Shown in pieces: positions 1 to 5,584 of a stretch of DNA of 5,584 bases. The translations under genes and the position numbers were made by a program. The notes under the pieces were generated by a model. That model was not told the DNA's origin and searched no databases. It saw only the letters and a list, made by a program, of their open reading frames with translations. Each line of letters begins with the position of its first letter. The stretch's first letter is position 1. The stretch spans positions 1 to 5,584 of the forward strand of contig JAGVKR010000727.1 of assembly GCA_020050375.1 (NCBI GenBank), given 5' to 3'. This stretch comes from Planctomycetales bacterium. GTDB taxonomy: Bacteria; Planctomycetota; Planctomycetia; Planctomycetales; Planctomycetaceae.

Positions 1-498
1 GGCCCGCGGACGCTCGATCTGGACGTGCTGTTCTATGGCGACGAATCATTCGAGTCGCTGCGGCTCACGGTGCCGCATCCAGCGTGCTGGTATCGGCGTT
101 TCGTGCTCGATCCATTGAGCGAGATCGCGCCCGATCTGGTTCACCCCGTCAAGCGCCTGCCGGTTCGCGCTCTTCGCGAGCGGCTTCTCGCGCGTCCCTT
201 GAGGGTGTCGCTCGCAGGGGCCGGCTCGAAATTCGTTCGCGAGCTTGTGGATTGCCTCGCGCCGGAGTTCTCACTGGTTGAGTTTTCAGATTGGGGACAA
301 TTGGAGACTGACATTTCAGAGGCATCGACCCCCGATCCGGCGTTTATCTTCTGGCTCGGTGACCCACCGAACGGCGAGGATAATACGGGATTCGTCGCGC
401 TTCCGTTGCGGCCGCGACTGGCGCCACCTGCGGGGGAGACTTCGACGCTCGACTTCATCCGCCACGTCCTGCACAGTGCGCTCGATAGCCCCTCGTAA
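1..498 (+). CDS. folK: HPPK, 2-amino-4-hydroxy-6-hydroxymethyldihydropteridine pyrophosphokinase, 3' part, with C-terminal extension
   Basis: This cytosolic folate-pathway enzyme transfers pyrophosphate from ATP to 6-hydroxymethyl-7,8-dihydropterin, the step before dihydropteroate synthase. The frame is open from base 1, so the 5' end lies outside the window; 165 residues are visible. They begin with the HPPK signature GPRTLDLDVLFYGD. By alignment to E. coli HPPK from memory, R3, D6 and D8 match the catalytic Arg92 and metal-binding Asp95 and Asp97. PHP (His26) and Arg32 sit at the right spacing to match His115 and Arg121. The family core ends near residue 50 (EIAPDLVHPV). About 115 further residues follow that ordinary HPPK (about 160 aa in total) lacks. 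This tail starts RLLARPLRVSLAGAG and contains AFIFWLGD, an alternating strand/helix pattern suggesting a small folded domain of unknown role. The gene converges on the dehydrogenase gene. The GTG at 25 lies inside the signature and is not the real start. Confidence 0.93.
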   Translation, partial: GPRTLDLDVLFYGDESFESLRLTVPHPACWYRRFVLDPLSEIAPDLVHPVKRLPVRALRERLLARPLRVSLAGAGSKFVRELVDCLAPEFSLVEFSDWGQLETDISEASTPDPAFIFWLGDPPNGEDNTGFVALPLRPRLAPPAGETSTLDFIRHVLHSALDSPS

Positions 499-588
499 GC
501 ATTGATCCATGACCTGCAGGGCAGCGCTGGAAGGCCACAGCGACTGTATCGGGTCGGCATGGCGCGGCTCTGGATTTCGCTGGATCAG

Positions 589-1695
589 TCACTTGCCTGT
601 CGCGTTTTCCCGAAACTTCGAAAGCTTGTCGCGAAACCCCGGGCGATCGAGCACGTCGCGATTGACGATGTCTTCCGGAATCTCACCGCGAGAAACCCGC
701 AGCATCCCCTCGACCATCGCCTGACCGGTGGCGCGCCAGACGTCGCGTGTCGACGCCGACCAGTGCGGCGTGAGGATCACGTTGTCGAGCCCGATCAGCG
801 GGTCATCGACGGGCAATGGCTCGACCTCGAAGACATCCAGCGCGGCGCCGGCAATCTTGCGGTGACGCAAGACGTCGACCATTGCCTCGTGGTCGACCAG
901 CTCGCCGCGCGCGATATTGATGAAATAGGCGGTGGGCTTCATCAAGGCAAATTGGGCCGTTCCCAACATCTGCCGGTTCTCGGGACGCGGCCGGGCGTGA
1001 ACGCTGACGAAATCCGATTCGCGCAACAGGCGGTCGAGCGGCACAAGATCGACGCCCAATGCGGCGGCCTGGGCCGAATCGGCGTGAGGCGAGTACGCCA
1101 GAATCCGCATATTGAACGGGCCGACAAGCCGCGCCAGCTCGCGACCGCTGTGTCCGAGCCCGACAATTCCCAGCGTTCGTCCGAGAATCTCGTCCCCCAG
1201 CTCGGCGGTTTGCAGGTCCCACCGGCCGGCGCGAGTGATTCGCTCCTGGGAAAACAGGCGTTTGGCCAGCGCCAGCATGAAGAGCAGGGCCGTCGACGCG
1301 GTCGGGTGGTTCAGCGCCATCGGGGCATTGAAGAGGGCCACGTCACAGTCGGTGCAGGCGGCGACGTCGACCTTATCATATCCCGCGCCGGAACGGCCGA
1401 CGACGACAAGCGTTCCGGCGGCCCCTTCGAGAACCAGCCGCTTGAGCCACGGCCTGAGCGGGATCAGCCCGTCGATTCCGCGACCGTCGCCACCCGCCAA
1501 ATCGTGCGGCGAGATTTCGAGCGAATAGAATCGGCGCCAGTAACCGGTGTCTCCCGGACGTGGCGCGTGATCGAGCGTGAAGTCATACCGGATGTGAGGC
1601 GCCGCGTCGAGTTTCGACAGCGGCAGGCCGCCACAGGCATCTTCACCATGTTCGTTGAGAATATCGCCGCTGATCGCCAGCCGAAACGTGCGCAC
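589..1695 (-). CDS. D-isomer-specific 2-hydroxyacid dehydrogenase, SerA/GyaR-like, no ACT domain
   Basis: This is a probable cytosolic NAD(P)-dependent oxidoreductase that interconverts a D-2-hydroxyacid and its 2-oxoacid; 3-phosphoglycerate, hydroxypyruvate and glyoxylate are family substrates. It has 368 residues. The first ~100 form a divergent substrate domain ending in GRSGAGYDKVDV. The nucleotide-binding fold carries GLGHSG (179-184). The catalytic triad is present: Arg263 (NIARGELVD), Glu292 (DVFEVEP) and His311 (LTPHWSAST). The protein ends soon after this domain, so the regulatory ACT domain of long SerA enzymes is absent. The start is GTG at 1695, forced by an in-frame TGA at 1701-1699; only a weak GAG lies upstream as a ribosome site. 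Two features are odd. The residue usually Asp after the second Rossmann strand is Ser202 (LAYSPH), which could relax NAD preference. The usual VAEH stretch reads TAST. It lies 15 nt behind the Cys-rich lipoprotein gene, probably in one operon. The family is certain; the substrate cannot be told. Confidence 0.92.
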   Translation of the reverse strand: MRTFRLAISGDILNEHGEDACGGLPLSKLDAAPHIRYDFTLDHAPRPGDTGYWRRFYSLEISPHDLAGGDGRGIDGLIPLRPWLKRLVLEGAAGTLVVVGRSGAGYDKVDVAACTDCDVALFNAPMALNHPTASTALLFMLALAKRLFSQERITRAGRWDLQTAELGDEILGRTLGIVGLGHSGRELARLVGPFNMRILAYSPHADSAQAAALGVDLVPLDRLLRESDFVSVHARPRPENRQMLGTAQFALMKPTAYFINIARGELVDHEAMVDVLRHRKIAGAALDVFEVEPLPVDDPLIGLDNVILTPHWSASTRDVWRATGQAMVEGMLRVSRGEIPEDIVNRDVLDRPGFRDKLSKFRENATGK

Positions 1696-1710
1696 GGTTC
1701 AAATCTCGAT

Positions 1711-2304
1711 TCAACGACCCGATCCGGCCGGCGGTGCAATTGGCATGGGGACAGGCGTCATGGCCGAAGTCGGACTCGCGGGGGTCTGGTTGTTTCCCGA
1801 CGGCGGCGCCTGGACCGGTTCAGAGCCTGTCGCGCCAGGTGACGGAACGATCGTCCATCCTGACGAGGGATCGATCGGTTGACCACCGTAGGTCGGCATT
1901 GACGCTCCGCAGTTTCCCGAGGCGCATCCGCCCGAGGTCGGCACGCTCATGGCGGGCATTCCGCCAGAGCAACCCGAGCAGCCGCTTCCACCCATCATGG
2001 CGCCGGTGTCATAGCTGCCGGCACTCGGTGCGAACGTTCCTGGGGCTCCGCCCGTCTCGCAGCAATCGGTCGGATAGCAGCCGTTCTCGTCGCGCCGTCG
2101 GTCGCCGCGGCGATCTTCGCGGCAGCGGTCGTCTCGACAGTTGCGGTCGCGATGTCGGCCATGCTTCTGGCGGCAATCGTCAACGTTGTCGGTGCGGCAG
2201 CCGTCGTCCCAGTCGACACAACTGGATTGGTACTTGTGGCAGCAGCAACCTGTGGCCCAGGTGAGGGCGACGATGCCCAATGTCAGTGTGGTGAGGCGAT
2301 TCAT
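1711..2304 (-). CDS. Cys-rich probable lipoprotein with Arg/Asp-rich segment and Pro-rich tail, function unknown
   Basis: I recognise no family. With the ATG at 2304 the product has 197 residues and opens with a short basic segment and hydrophobic stretch (MNRLTTLTLGIVAL), then a relaxed lipobox ATGC with Cys20 as the likely lipidated residue. The mature part begins CCCH and contains 15 cysteines (20, 21, 22, 29, 36, 44, 56, 61, 76, 81, 82, 109, 112, 127, 132). Residues 43-75 are dense in Arg, Asp and Cys. Residues 85-140 are Gly/Ser/Met-rich with a CSGC motif. The last 50 are Pro/Ser/Ala-rich and look disordered. Metal binding or disulfide cross-linking in the envelope is inference only. The start was chosen because it gives a clean signal peptide and has GAAAG (2318-2314) 9 nt upstream. 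The frame stays open to a GTG at 2406 that overlaps the stop of the upstream efflux gene, but that start would bury the signal peptide 34 residues in. Confidence 0.72.
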   Translation of the reverse strand: MNRLTTLTLGIVALTWATGCCCHKYQSSCVDWDDGCRTDNVDDCRQKHGRHRDRNCRDDRCREDRRGDRRRDENGCYPTDCCETGGAPGTFAPSAGSYDTGAMMGGSGCSGCSGGMPAMSVPTSGGCASGNCGASMPTYGGQPIDPSSGWTIVPSPGATGSEPVQAPPSGNNQTPASPTSAMTPVPMPIAPPAGSGR

Positions 2305-2402
2305 GCGTCGAATCTTTCGAGTGAGGCAAATCCTTACAGGACCCTTGGGAATTATCGGCAAAATCCGCATCGGCCTTGAATTCAGAACGCTTTGCGCAAC
2401 TG

Positions 2403-4214
2403 TCACATCTTTTCGTCAATGTCGATCGGCAGGGCCGGTGCAGGCGGGGGCGCGGACGGGGTGGCGAGCGGGAGCAGGTTCAGGTCTTCGAGTTGCAGGA
2501 GCCCGGTCAGGTCGGCGTAAGCGCCCCATTGACCGTTCATGGCGGCGATATAACTGGTGATCGAGGCCACCAGGTTCTGCTGGGCCACGATGATGTCGAC
2601 GAAGGCCACTTGCTCTCCGACACCCCCGGCCTGCTGATGGCGTTCGTAGACTCCGCGATAGACACGGGCCTGATCGGGGAGGATCTGGTCGTGGTAGTAC
2701 TGCATCAGGATGCGGTTGTATTCGTGGCGTTCGAAGGCGTCGGCGAGTTGCGACGCGAGTTCCAGACGCGCCGTACCGAGCTGCTCCGCCGCCCGAACAA
2801 GCTCGCCGCGAGCTTTCTGAATGCCACCGCGGTTCTGGTTGAAGACGGGCACGGGCACCCCGATCTGGAGGTTGTACGTCGTTCGTCCAATGGGGGGGGT
2901 CGTGAAATCGCGCTGAATGGCCGAGTAAACTTTGACGTCGGGAACGGGAGTGACTTCGGCGAGGCGGACGTTGAGGCGCGCCCGAAACTCGAGGTTCCGC
3001 GCGGTGAGAACGTCGGTGTGGGTGCTGAGCAGGTAGGCCAGGGACGCTTCGTAGTCGATCGGCAGATTGACCTGCGCGCCGACTCCGTCCAGAATCGGGG
3101 TGGGCATGTTGGCGTCTCCCAGCAACGTCGCCAACTGCTTCCAGGCCGAGACGTAACGGAGTTTCGCCCCTTGAAACGCGCCGCGCGCCTGAACCGCCAG
3201 AGCCCGAAGCTGCATCGGCTCGTAAGCCGCAGCCTGGCCCCCTTTGAGTTGCTCGACCTGGACGCGGAAAACCTCGTTTGTCAGGACGACAATCGCTTCG
3301 CTGTATTTCAGGTTCTCGCGTGCCACGAGCATCACGTAATAGCCGTTACGAACTTTTTGCAGCAATTCGGCGCGGGCCTTGCGCAGGGCGAGTTGCTTGT
3401 TCATCAGGTCGACGTTGGCGATCGAGCGGGCGAGATCGAGCTTGCCTGCCGTGACGATGTCCTGGATGAAATACATCCCCTGATAGTTGCGCGTGCCGGA
3501 GGATCCGACGGTGTCGGCTTCGTAACCAACGGTCGGGTTCGGGTAGGCTCCGGCTTGAACCGCGCCGCCCATTGCGGCCTCGATGTCCGCCGCAGCCTGT
3601 GTGATCAGCGGATTGTTGTTGAGGGCCATCTGTTCGAGGTCCGTCAACGTCAGGTGCACAAGCTCCGGCGCCCCTTCGGTGCGGATCTCGGAGGCCAGCC
3701 GCGGCAACCCCGGAAACAGCGTGTCGATTGCCAACCCCTTGTCCTCCGGATGACTGGGATCCGATGGGGCGAGGGTCAGTGGGGGGGCGTCGGCGCCAGG
3801 CAATTCTTCGGGTATTCGCAGGCGATCCGATAGTGTCGATCGGGCTTTCGCGGTCGAGGAGCGAGTTTCGCTGACCGGATCGTCGTCGTAACTCACAAGT
3901 TGAATCGCTCCCGCATCGGCTGCGTCCTGCGCTGCCTGATCTTCGCGGGCCTTTCGGTCCGAAGCCTGAGCGCGGATGGGCGATTCCTTCTGGTCGTTCA
4001 ATCGTGGACGCCCGCGAGTTTCGGAACGAGCGTCGTCCAGAGTTTCGGGGGTGGAGGCCGCGGCCGGTCGCACCACAGGGGGAACAGGTTCGCGTTTTGC
4101 CGCGTCGAGCTTGCTCGAGGGCGACGTTGTGGCGCAGCCTGAGAGCGCAATCGCCAGAAGCGATTGGATCCACCACGAATCCGGTTGTTGCCGCAGGTGC
4201 TGTGTCACGTCCAA
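2403..4214 (-). CDS. TolC-family outer membrane efflux lipoprotein, CzcC/CusC-like, with long N-terminal linker
   Basis: This is a predicted outer-membrane channel of a tripartite efflux system, anchored by lipid. The 603 residues start with a signal peptide and canonical lipobox LSGC (Cys27). Residues 28 to about 185 are a Pro/Ala/charged low-complexity region. Two outer-membrane efflux repeats follow at about 187-370 and 385-575. Typical marks are ALNNNPLI, AGAYPNPTVGYE and, in the second repeat, GVPVPVFNQNRGGI, wording shared with CzcC/CusC-type heavy-metal channels. The tail is Pro-rich. Family members are usually 420-480 aa, so the N-terminal insert accounts for the excess. The start is TTG at 4214 with GGA 6 nt upstream; a GTG at 4208 is the alternative, and an in-frame TGA at 4256-4254 bounds the frame. 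It is the first gene of the minus-strand cluster. No RND pump or membrane-fusion adaptor lies in the window, so the substrate (metal, drug or other) is open. Confidence 0.92.
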   Translation of the reverse strand: MDVTQHLRQQPDSWWIQSLLAIALSGCATTSPSSKLDAAKREPVPPVVRPAAASTPETLDDARSETRGRPRLNDQKESPIRAQASDRKAREDQAAQDAADAGAIQLVSYDDDPVSETRSSTAKARSTLSDRLRIPEELPGADAPPLTLAPSDPSHPEDKGLAIDTLFPGLPRLASEIRTEGAPELVHLTLTDLEQMALNNNPLITQAAADIEAAMGGAVQAGAYPNPTVGYEADTVGSSGTRNYQGMYFIQDIVTAGKLDLARSIANVDLMNKQLALRKARAELLQKVRNGYYVMLVARENLKYSEAIVVLTNEVFRVQVEQLKGGQAAAYEPMQLRALAVQARGAFQGAKLRYVSAWKQLATLLGDANMPTPILDGVGAQVNLPIDYEASLAYLLSTHTDVLTARNLEFRARLNVRLAEVTPVPDVKVYSAIQRDFTTPPIGRTTYNLQIGVPVPVFNQNRGGIQKARGELVRAAEQLGTARLELASQLADAFERHEYNRILMQYYHDQILPDQARVYRGVYERHQQAGGVGEQVAFVDIIVAQQNLVASITSYIAAMNGQWGAYADLTGLLQLEDLNLLPLATPSAPPPAPALPIDIDEKM

Positions 4215-4314
4215 AACTGATCCGAGGGCCGGGCCGGTGTCGAACCGGGCAAGTCAAAAGTAATGCGAATGCCGGCAGAGCGCGCTGGCCGTCCACACCG
4301 TAAGAACATAGGCG

Positions 4315-4350
4315 TTGTATCGAATGTATCGGTTGTATCGGTTGTGCGAC
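4315..4350. repeat. Four tandem 9-bp units in the divergent intergenic region
   Basis: Four head-to-tail units read TTGTATCGA, ATGTATCGG, TTGTATCGG and TTGTGCGAC. The first three differ from the consensus TTGTATCGG by at most one base; the fourth is degenerate after TTGT. They lie between the divergently transcribed efflux gene and fbp, 65 bp from the former's start and about 20 bp left of the candidate fbp -35 box. The region is noncoding on both strands as far as I can judge. It may be an array of regulator sites or simply a short slippage repeat. The 9-bp period is a little short of one helical turn, so successive copies would face gradually different sides of the DNA. Confidence 0.8.
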
Positions 4351-4370
4351 TGCAATGTCATCGGGCAGAG

Positions 4371-4399
4371 TTGACGCGACTCGGTTGGAGCGTAATGAT
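4371..4399 (+). promoter_or_regulatory. Candidate sigma70-type promoter for fbp
   Basis: TTGACG (4371-4376, 5 of 6 to consensus) and AATGAT (4394-4399, 4 of 6) are separated by 17 bp. Transcription would begin near 4406 and leave a leader of about 40 nt before the ATG at 4448. This rests on consensus matching only, and promoters in this lineage may not follow the E. coli consensus. I see no comparably good promoter for the efflux gene on the other strand. Confidence 0.4.
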
Positions 4400-4436
4400 C
4401 TATTTGTTGTTAACCCCTTATTGGGCAATGTGTTGC

Positions 4437-4442
4437 GAGGGA
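4437..4442 (+). promoter_or_regulatory. Ribosome binding site that decides the fbp start
   Basis: GAGGGA ends 5 nt before the ATG at 4448 and is the best Shine-Dalgarno match near the gene. The second candidate start, ATG at 4493, has only GGCGAGAAG about 20 nt upstream, which is too far. The site therefore favours the longer 341-residue product. Confidence 0.6.
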
Positions 4443-4447
4443 CTGGC

Positions 4448-5473
4448 ATGGTTCAGGGTGGATATGGCGAGAAGTTCTCCGATCGGCCGATCATGACGGC
4501 TCAGCAGTACTTTCTGGAGCAGCAGCGACAGCACTTTCCCGATGCATCGGGCGAGTTTTCGTGGCTGTTGTCCGGGATCACGCTGGCAACCAAGATGATC
4601 CAGGCCAAAGTCCGCCGCGCCGGGCTTGTTGACATTCTGGGAGAGCAGGGAGCGGTCAACGTCCAGGGGGAAGAGCAACAGAAGCTCGACGTCTACGCCA
4701 ACCGGGCGCTGCTCCACTGCCTGGGGGTTCGCGACTCGGTGGGGGTGCTGGCTTCGGAAGAGAACGAGGAGCCGATCACGGTCCGCAGCCGATCGGCTAA
4801 CGCGAAGTACGCGATTGTCTTCGATCCGCTGGATGGGTCGTCGAACATCGACGTCAACGTGTCGGTGGGAACGATTTTTTCGATTTTACGACGACCGGAA
4901 TCGGCCCCGACGGCCGCCGACGATGGAACGTCCGACGTGCTACAACCGGGCACAACACAAGTTGCGGCGGGATACGTTGTTTATGGATCCTCAACGATCC
5001 TTGTGTACACGACGGGGCAGGGAGTGCATGGTTTCACGCTCGACCCCTCCGTCGGCGCGTACGTTTTGAGCCACGAGAACATCCGCATCCCGGAGCGCGG
5101 CAAGTATTACTCGGTCAACGAAGCGTACCAGGATGGCTTTCCGCCAGGTTACCGAGATTACCTCGATCGCCTGCGGAGAAAGCATTACAGCTCACGCTAT
5201 ATTGGCTCATTGGTTGCCGATTTTCACCGGACGCTGCTGCGCGGGGGAGTCTTTCTGTACCCGCCGACGGTCGATCATCCAACCGGTAAGTTGCGCCTGT
5301 TGTACGAGGCCAATCCGATCGCCTTCATCGCCGAGCAGGCGGGGGGCAGCGCTTCGAATGGCACCGGCCGCGTGATGGAGTCCGTCCCGTCGAGTATCCA
5401 TCAGCGGACCCCATTAATCGTTGGCGGCCGCGCCGAGATGGAAGAGTTTGCAAGGTGCGTCGAGGCGCCTTGA
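4448..5473 (+). CDS. fbp: Fructose-1,6-bisphosphatase, class I
   Basis: This enzyme hydrolyses fructose 1,6-bisphosphate to fructose 6-phosphate and phosphate in the cytosol, the committed step of gluconeogenesis; it also serves sugar-phosphate recycling. The 341 residues align along their whole length with E. coli Fbp (332 aa). Metal and catalytic residues are visible: Asp81 (QQKLD), Glu104-Glu105 (ASEEN), DPLDGSSNID (126-135) and Glu287 in the active-site signature GKLRLLYEANPIA. SRYIGSLVADFHR (249-261) is the conserved substrate-binding stretch. Most AMP-site residues known from the family are kept (SGEFS at 34-38, Lys120-Tyr121, an Arg in the RR at 148-149), so AMP inhibition is plausible. 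The ATG at 4448 is chosen for its strong ribosome site. Starting at 4493 gives 326 aa, closer to E. coli, and the extra 15 residues have no E. coli counterpart. About 6 residues are missing before YSSRYIG relative to E. coli. It is transcribed away from the efflux gene and appears monocistronic within the window. Confidence 0.97.
   Translation: MVQGGYGEKFSDRPIMTAQQYFLEQQRQHFPDASGEFSWLLSGITLATKMIQAKVRRAGLVDILGEQGAVNVQGEEQQKLDVYANRALLHCLGVRDSVGVLASEENEEPITVRSRSANAKYAIVFDPLDGSSNIDVNVSVGTIFSILRRPESAPTAADDGTSDVLQPGTTQVAAGYVVYGSSTILVYTTGQGVHGFTLDPSVGAYVLSHENIRIPERGKYYSVNEAYQDGFPPGYRDYLDRLRRKHYSSRYIGSLVADFHRTLLRGGVFLYPPTVDHPTGKLRLLYEANPIAFIAEQAGGSASNGTGRVMESVPSSIHQRTPLIVGGRAEMEEFARCVEAP
4481..4492. 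repeat. Perfect 12-bp palindrome abutting the alternative fbp start
   Basis: GATCGGCCGATC is a perfect palindrome that ends directly before the ATG at 4493. If fbp starts at 4448, the palindrome lies inside the poorly conserved first 15 codons (encoding SDRPI). If it starts at 4493, it lies in the leader, where it could act as an operator or fold over the start. Chance is also possible in GC-rich sequence. Confidence 0.55.
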
Positions 5474-5480
5474 TCTTGGA

Positions 5481-5510
5481 TTGACAACGCGGATCACGGT
5501 CCCGGACAAT
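5481..5510 (+). promoter_or_regulatory. Candidate sigma70-type promoter for a gene beyond the window
   Basis: A perfect TTGACA (5481-5486) begins 7 bp after the fbp stop and is followed after 18 bp by GACAAT (5505-5510, 4 of 6). It would drive rightward transcription starting near 5517. No start codon with a convincing ribosome site is visible in the remaining bases, so the target gene would lie beyond the right edge. The -10 match is moderate. Confidence 0.4.
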
Positions 5511-5517
5511 AGATTGT
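5506..5517. repeat. Short inverted repeat over the -10 box of the 5481-5510 promoter
   Basis: ACAAT-AG-ATTGT is a perfect 5-bp inverted repeat with a 2-bp centre, overlapping the proposed -10 box and start point. The position is typical of a repressor operator, but the arms are short and the match could be chance. Confidence 0.35.
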
Positions 5518-5584
5518 AGCGACGAAGCGGCAGTCGACCGCAATCGTGCCGCCCGCCGCCGGACGGCCCGGCCGGGGCGCTACG

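Noticed and set aside
503..587. TGATCCA (503-509) and TGGATCA (581-587) inverted arms in the convergent gap as a bidirectional terminator
   Set aside because: The arms are only 7 bp, are 71 bp apart and have no adjacent T-tract, so a chance match is more likely.
502..1842. 446-residue plus-strand open frame
   Set aside because: It is antisense to the dehydrogenase, whose catalytic motifs are unmistakable. Its own translation is Arg/Gln-rich with no recognisable domain, as expected for a shadow in GC-rich DNA.
2376..3833. 485-residue plus-strand open frame
   Set aside because: It is antisense to the TolC-family gene and has no motif or signal peptide; a long shadow frame caused by codon bias.
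4355..4447. Upstream extension of fbp to the ATG at 4355
   Set aside because: It would add 31 residues with no family counterpart and run through the proposed promoter; the ribosome site at 4437-4442 supports the ATG at 4448.
3346..4449. 367-residue minus-strand frame running across the intergenic region
   Set aside because: It overlaps the channel gene in another frame and reads through the 9-bp repeats (giving QPIQPIHSIQ). The composition is Arg/Ser/Pro-rich and no family is visible.
5567..5576. CCCGGCCGGG palindrome as an fbp terminator
   Set aside because: No T-tract follows, and it lies almost 100 bp past the stop, beyond a candidate promoter; likely compositional.
1..5584. CRISPR array, tRNA/rRNA, insertion sequence, phage or defence genes
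   Set aside because: No spaced repeats, no tRNA-like cloverleaf, and no transposase, integrase or nuclease motif was seen in the translated frames.

Overview
The window is a GC-rich bacterial chromosomal segment (roughly 60% GC by eye) that holds five protein-coding genes. Two are ordinary housekeeping genes and three form a minus-strand cluster with two envelope proteins. The lineage is not proven, but Planctomycetes fit best. The reasons are a folK product with a long non-standard C-terminal tail, a TolC-type lipoprotein with a long disordered N-terminal insert, and a very Cys-rich small lipoprotein. This is inference from style, not from a search.

Layout. Positions 1-498 (+) carry the 3' part of folK (HPPK, folate biosynthesis); its 5' end is outside the window. 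A 90-bp convergent gap with no clear terminator follows. From 4214 down to 589 (-) lies a probable three-gene operon. In transcription order it holds a CzcC/CusC-like outer-membrane efflux lipoprotein (4214-2403), a 98-nt gap, a Cys-rich probable lipoprotein (2304-1711), a 15-nt gap, and a D-isomer-specific 2-hydroxyacid dehydrogenase with a GTG start (1695-589). A divergent intergenic region at 4215-4447 holds four tandem 9-bp units and a candidate sigma70-type promoter facing right. From 4448 to 5473 (+) lies a class I fructose-1,6-bisphosphatase (fbp), complete, with catalytic and metal-binding residues intact and most of the AMP-site residues present. The last 111 bases hold a candidate promoter with a perfect -35 box, overlapped by a short inverted repeat, pointing to a gene beyond the window.

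How they work together. folK and fbp serve central metabolism. The operon pairs an outer-membrane channel with a Cys-rich, possibly metal-binding lipoprotein, but no RND pump or periplasmic adaptor gene is visible, so the channel would have to work with components encoded elsewhere. The dehydrogenase is closely spaced behind the two envelope genes without an obvious functional link. I see no CRISPR array, RNA gene, transposase or phage gene, and nothing that clearly amounts to a new defence or mobile system. The least explained items are the Cys-rich lipoprotein, the folK tail and the 9-bp repeats.
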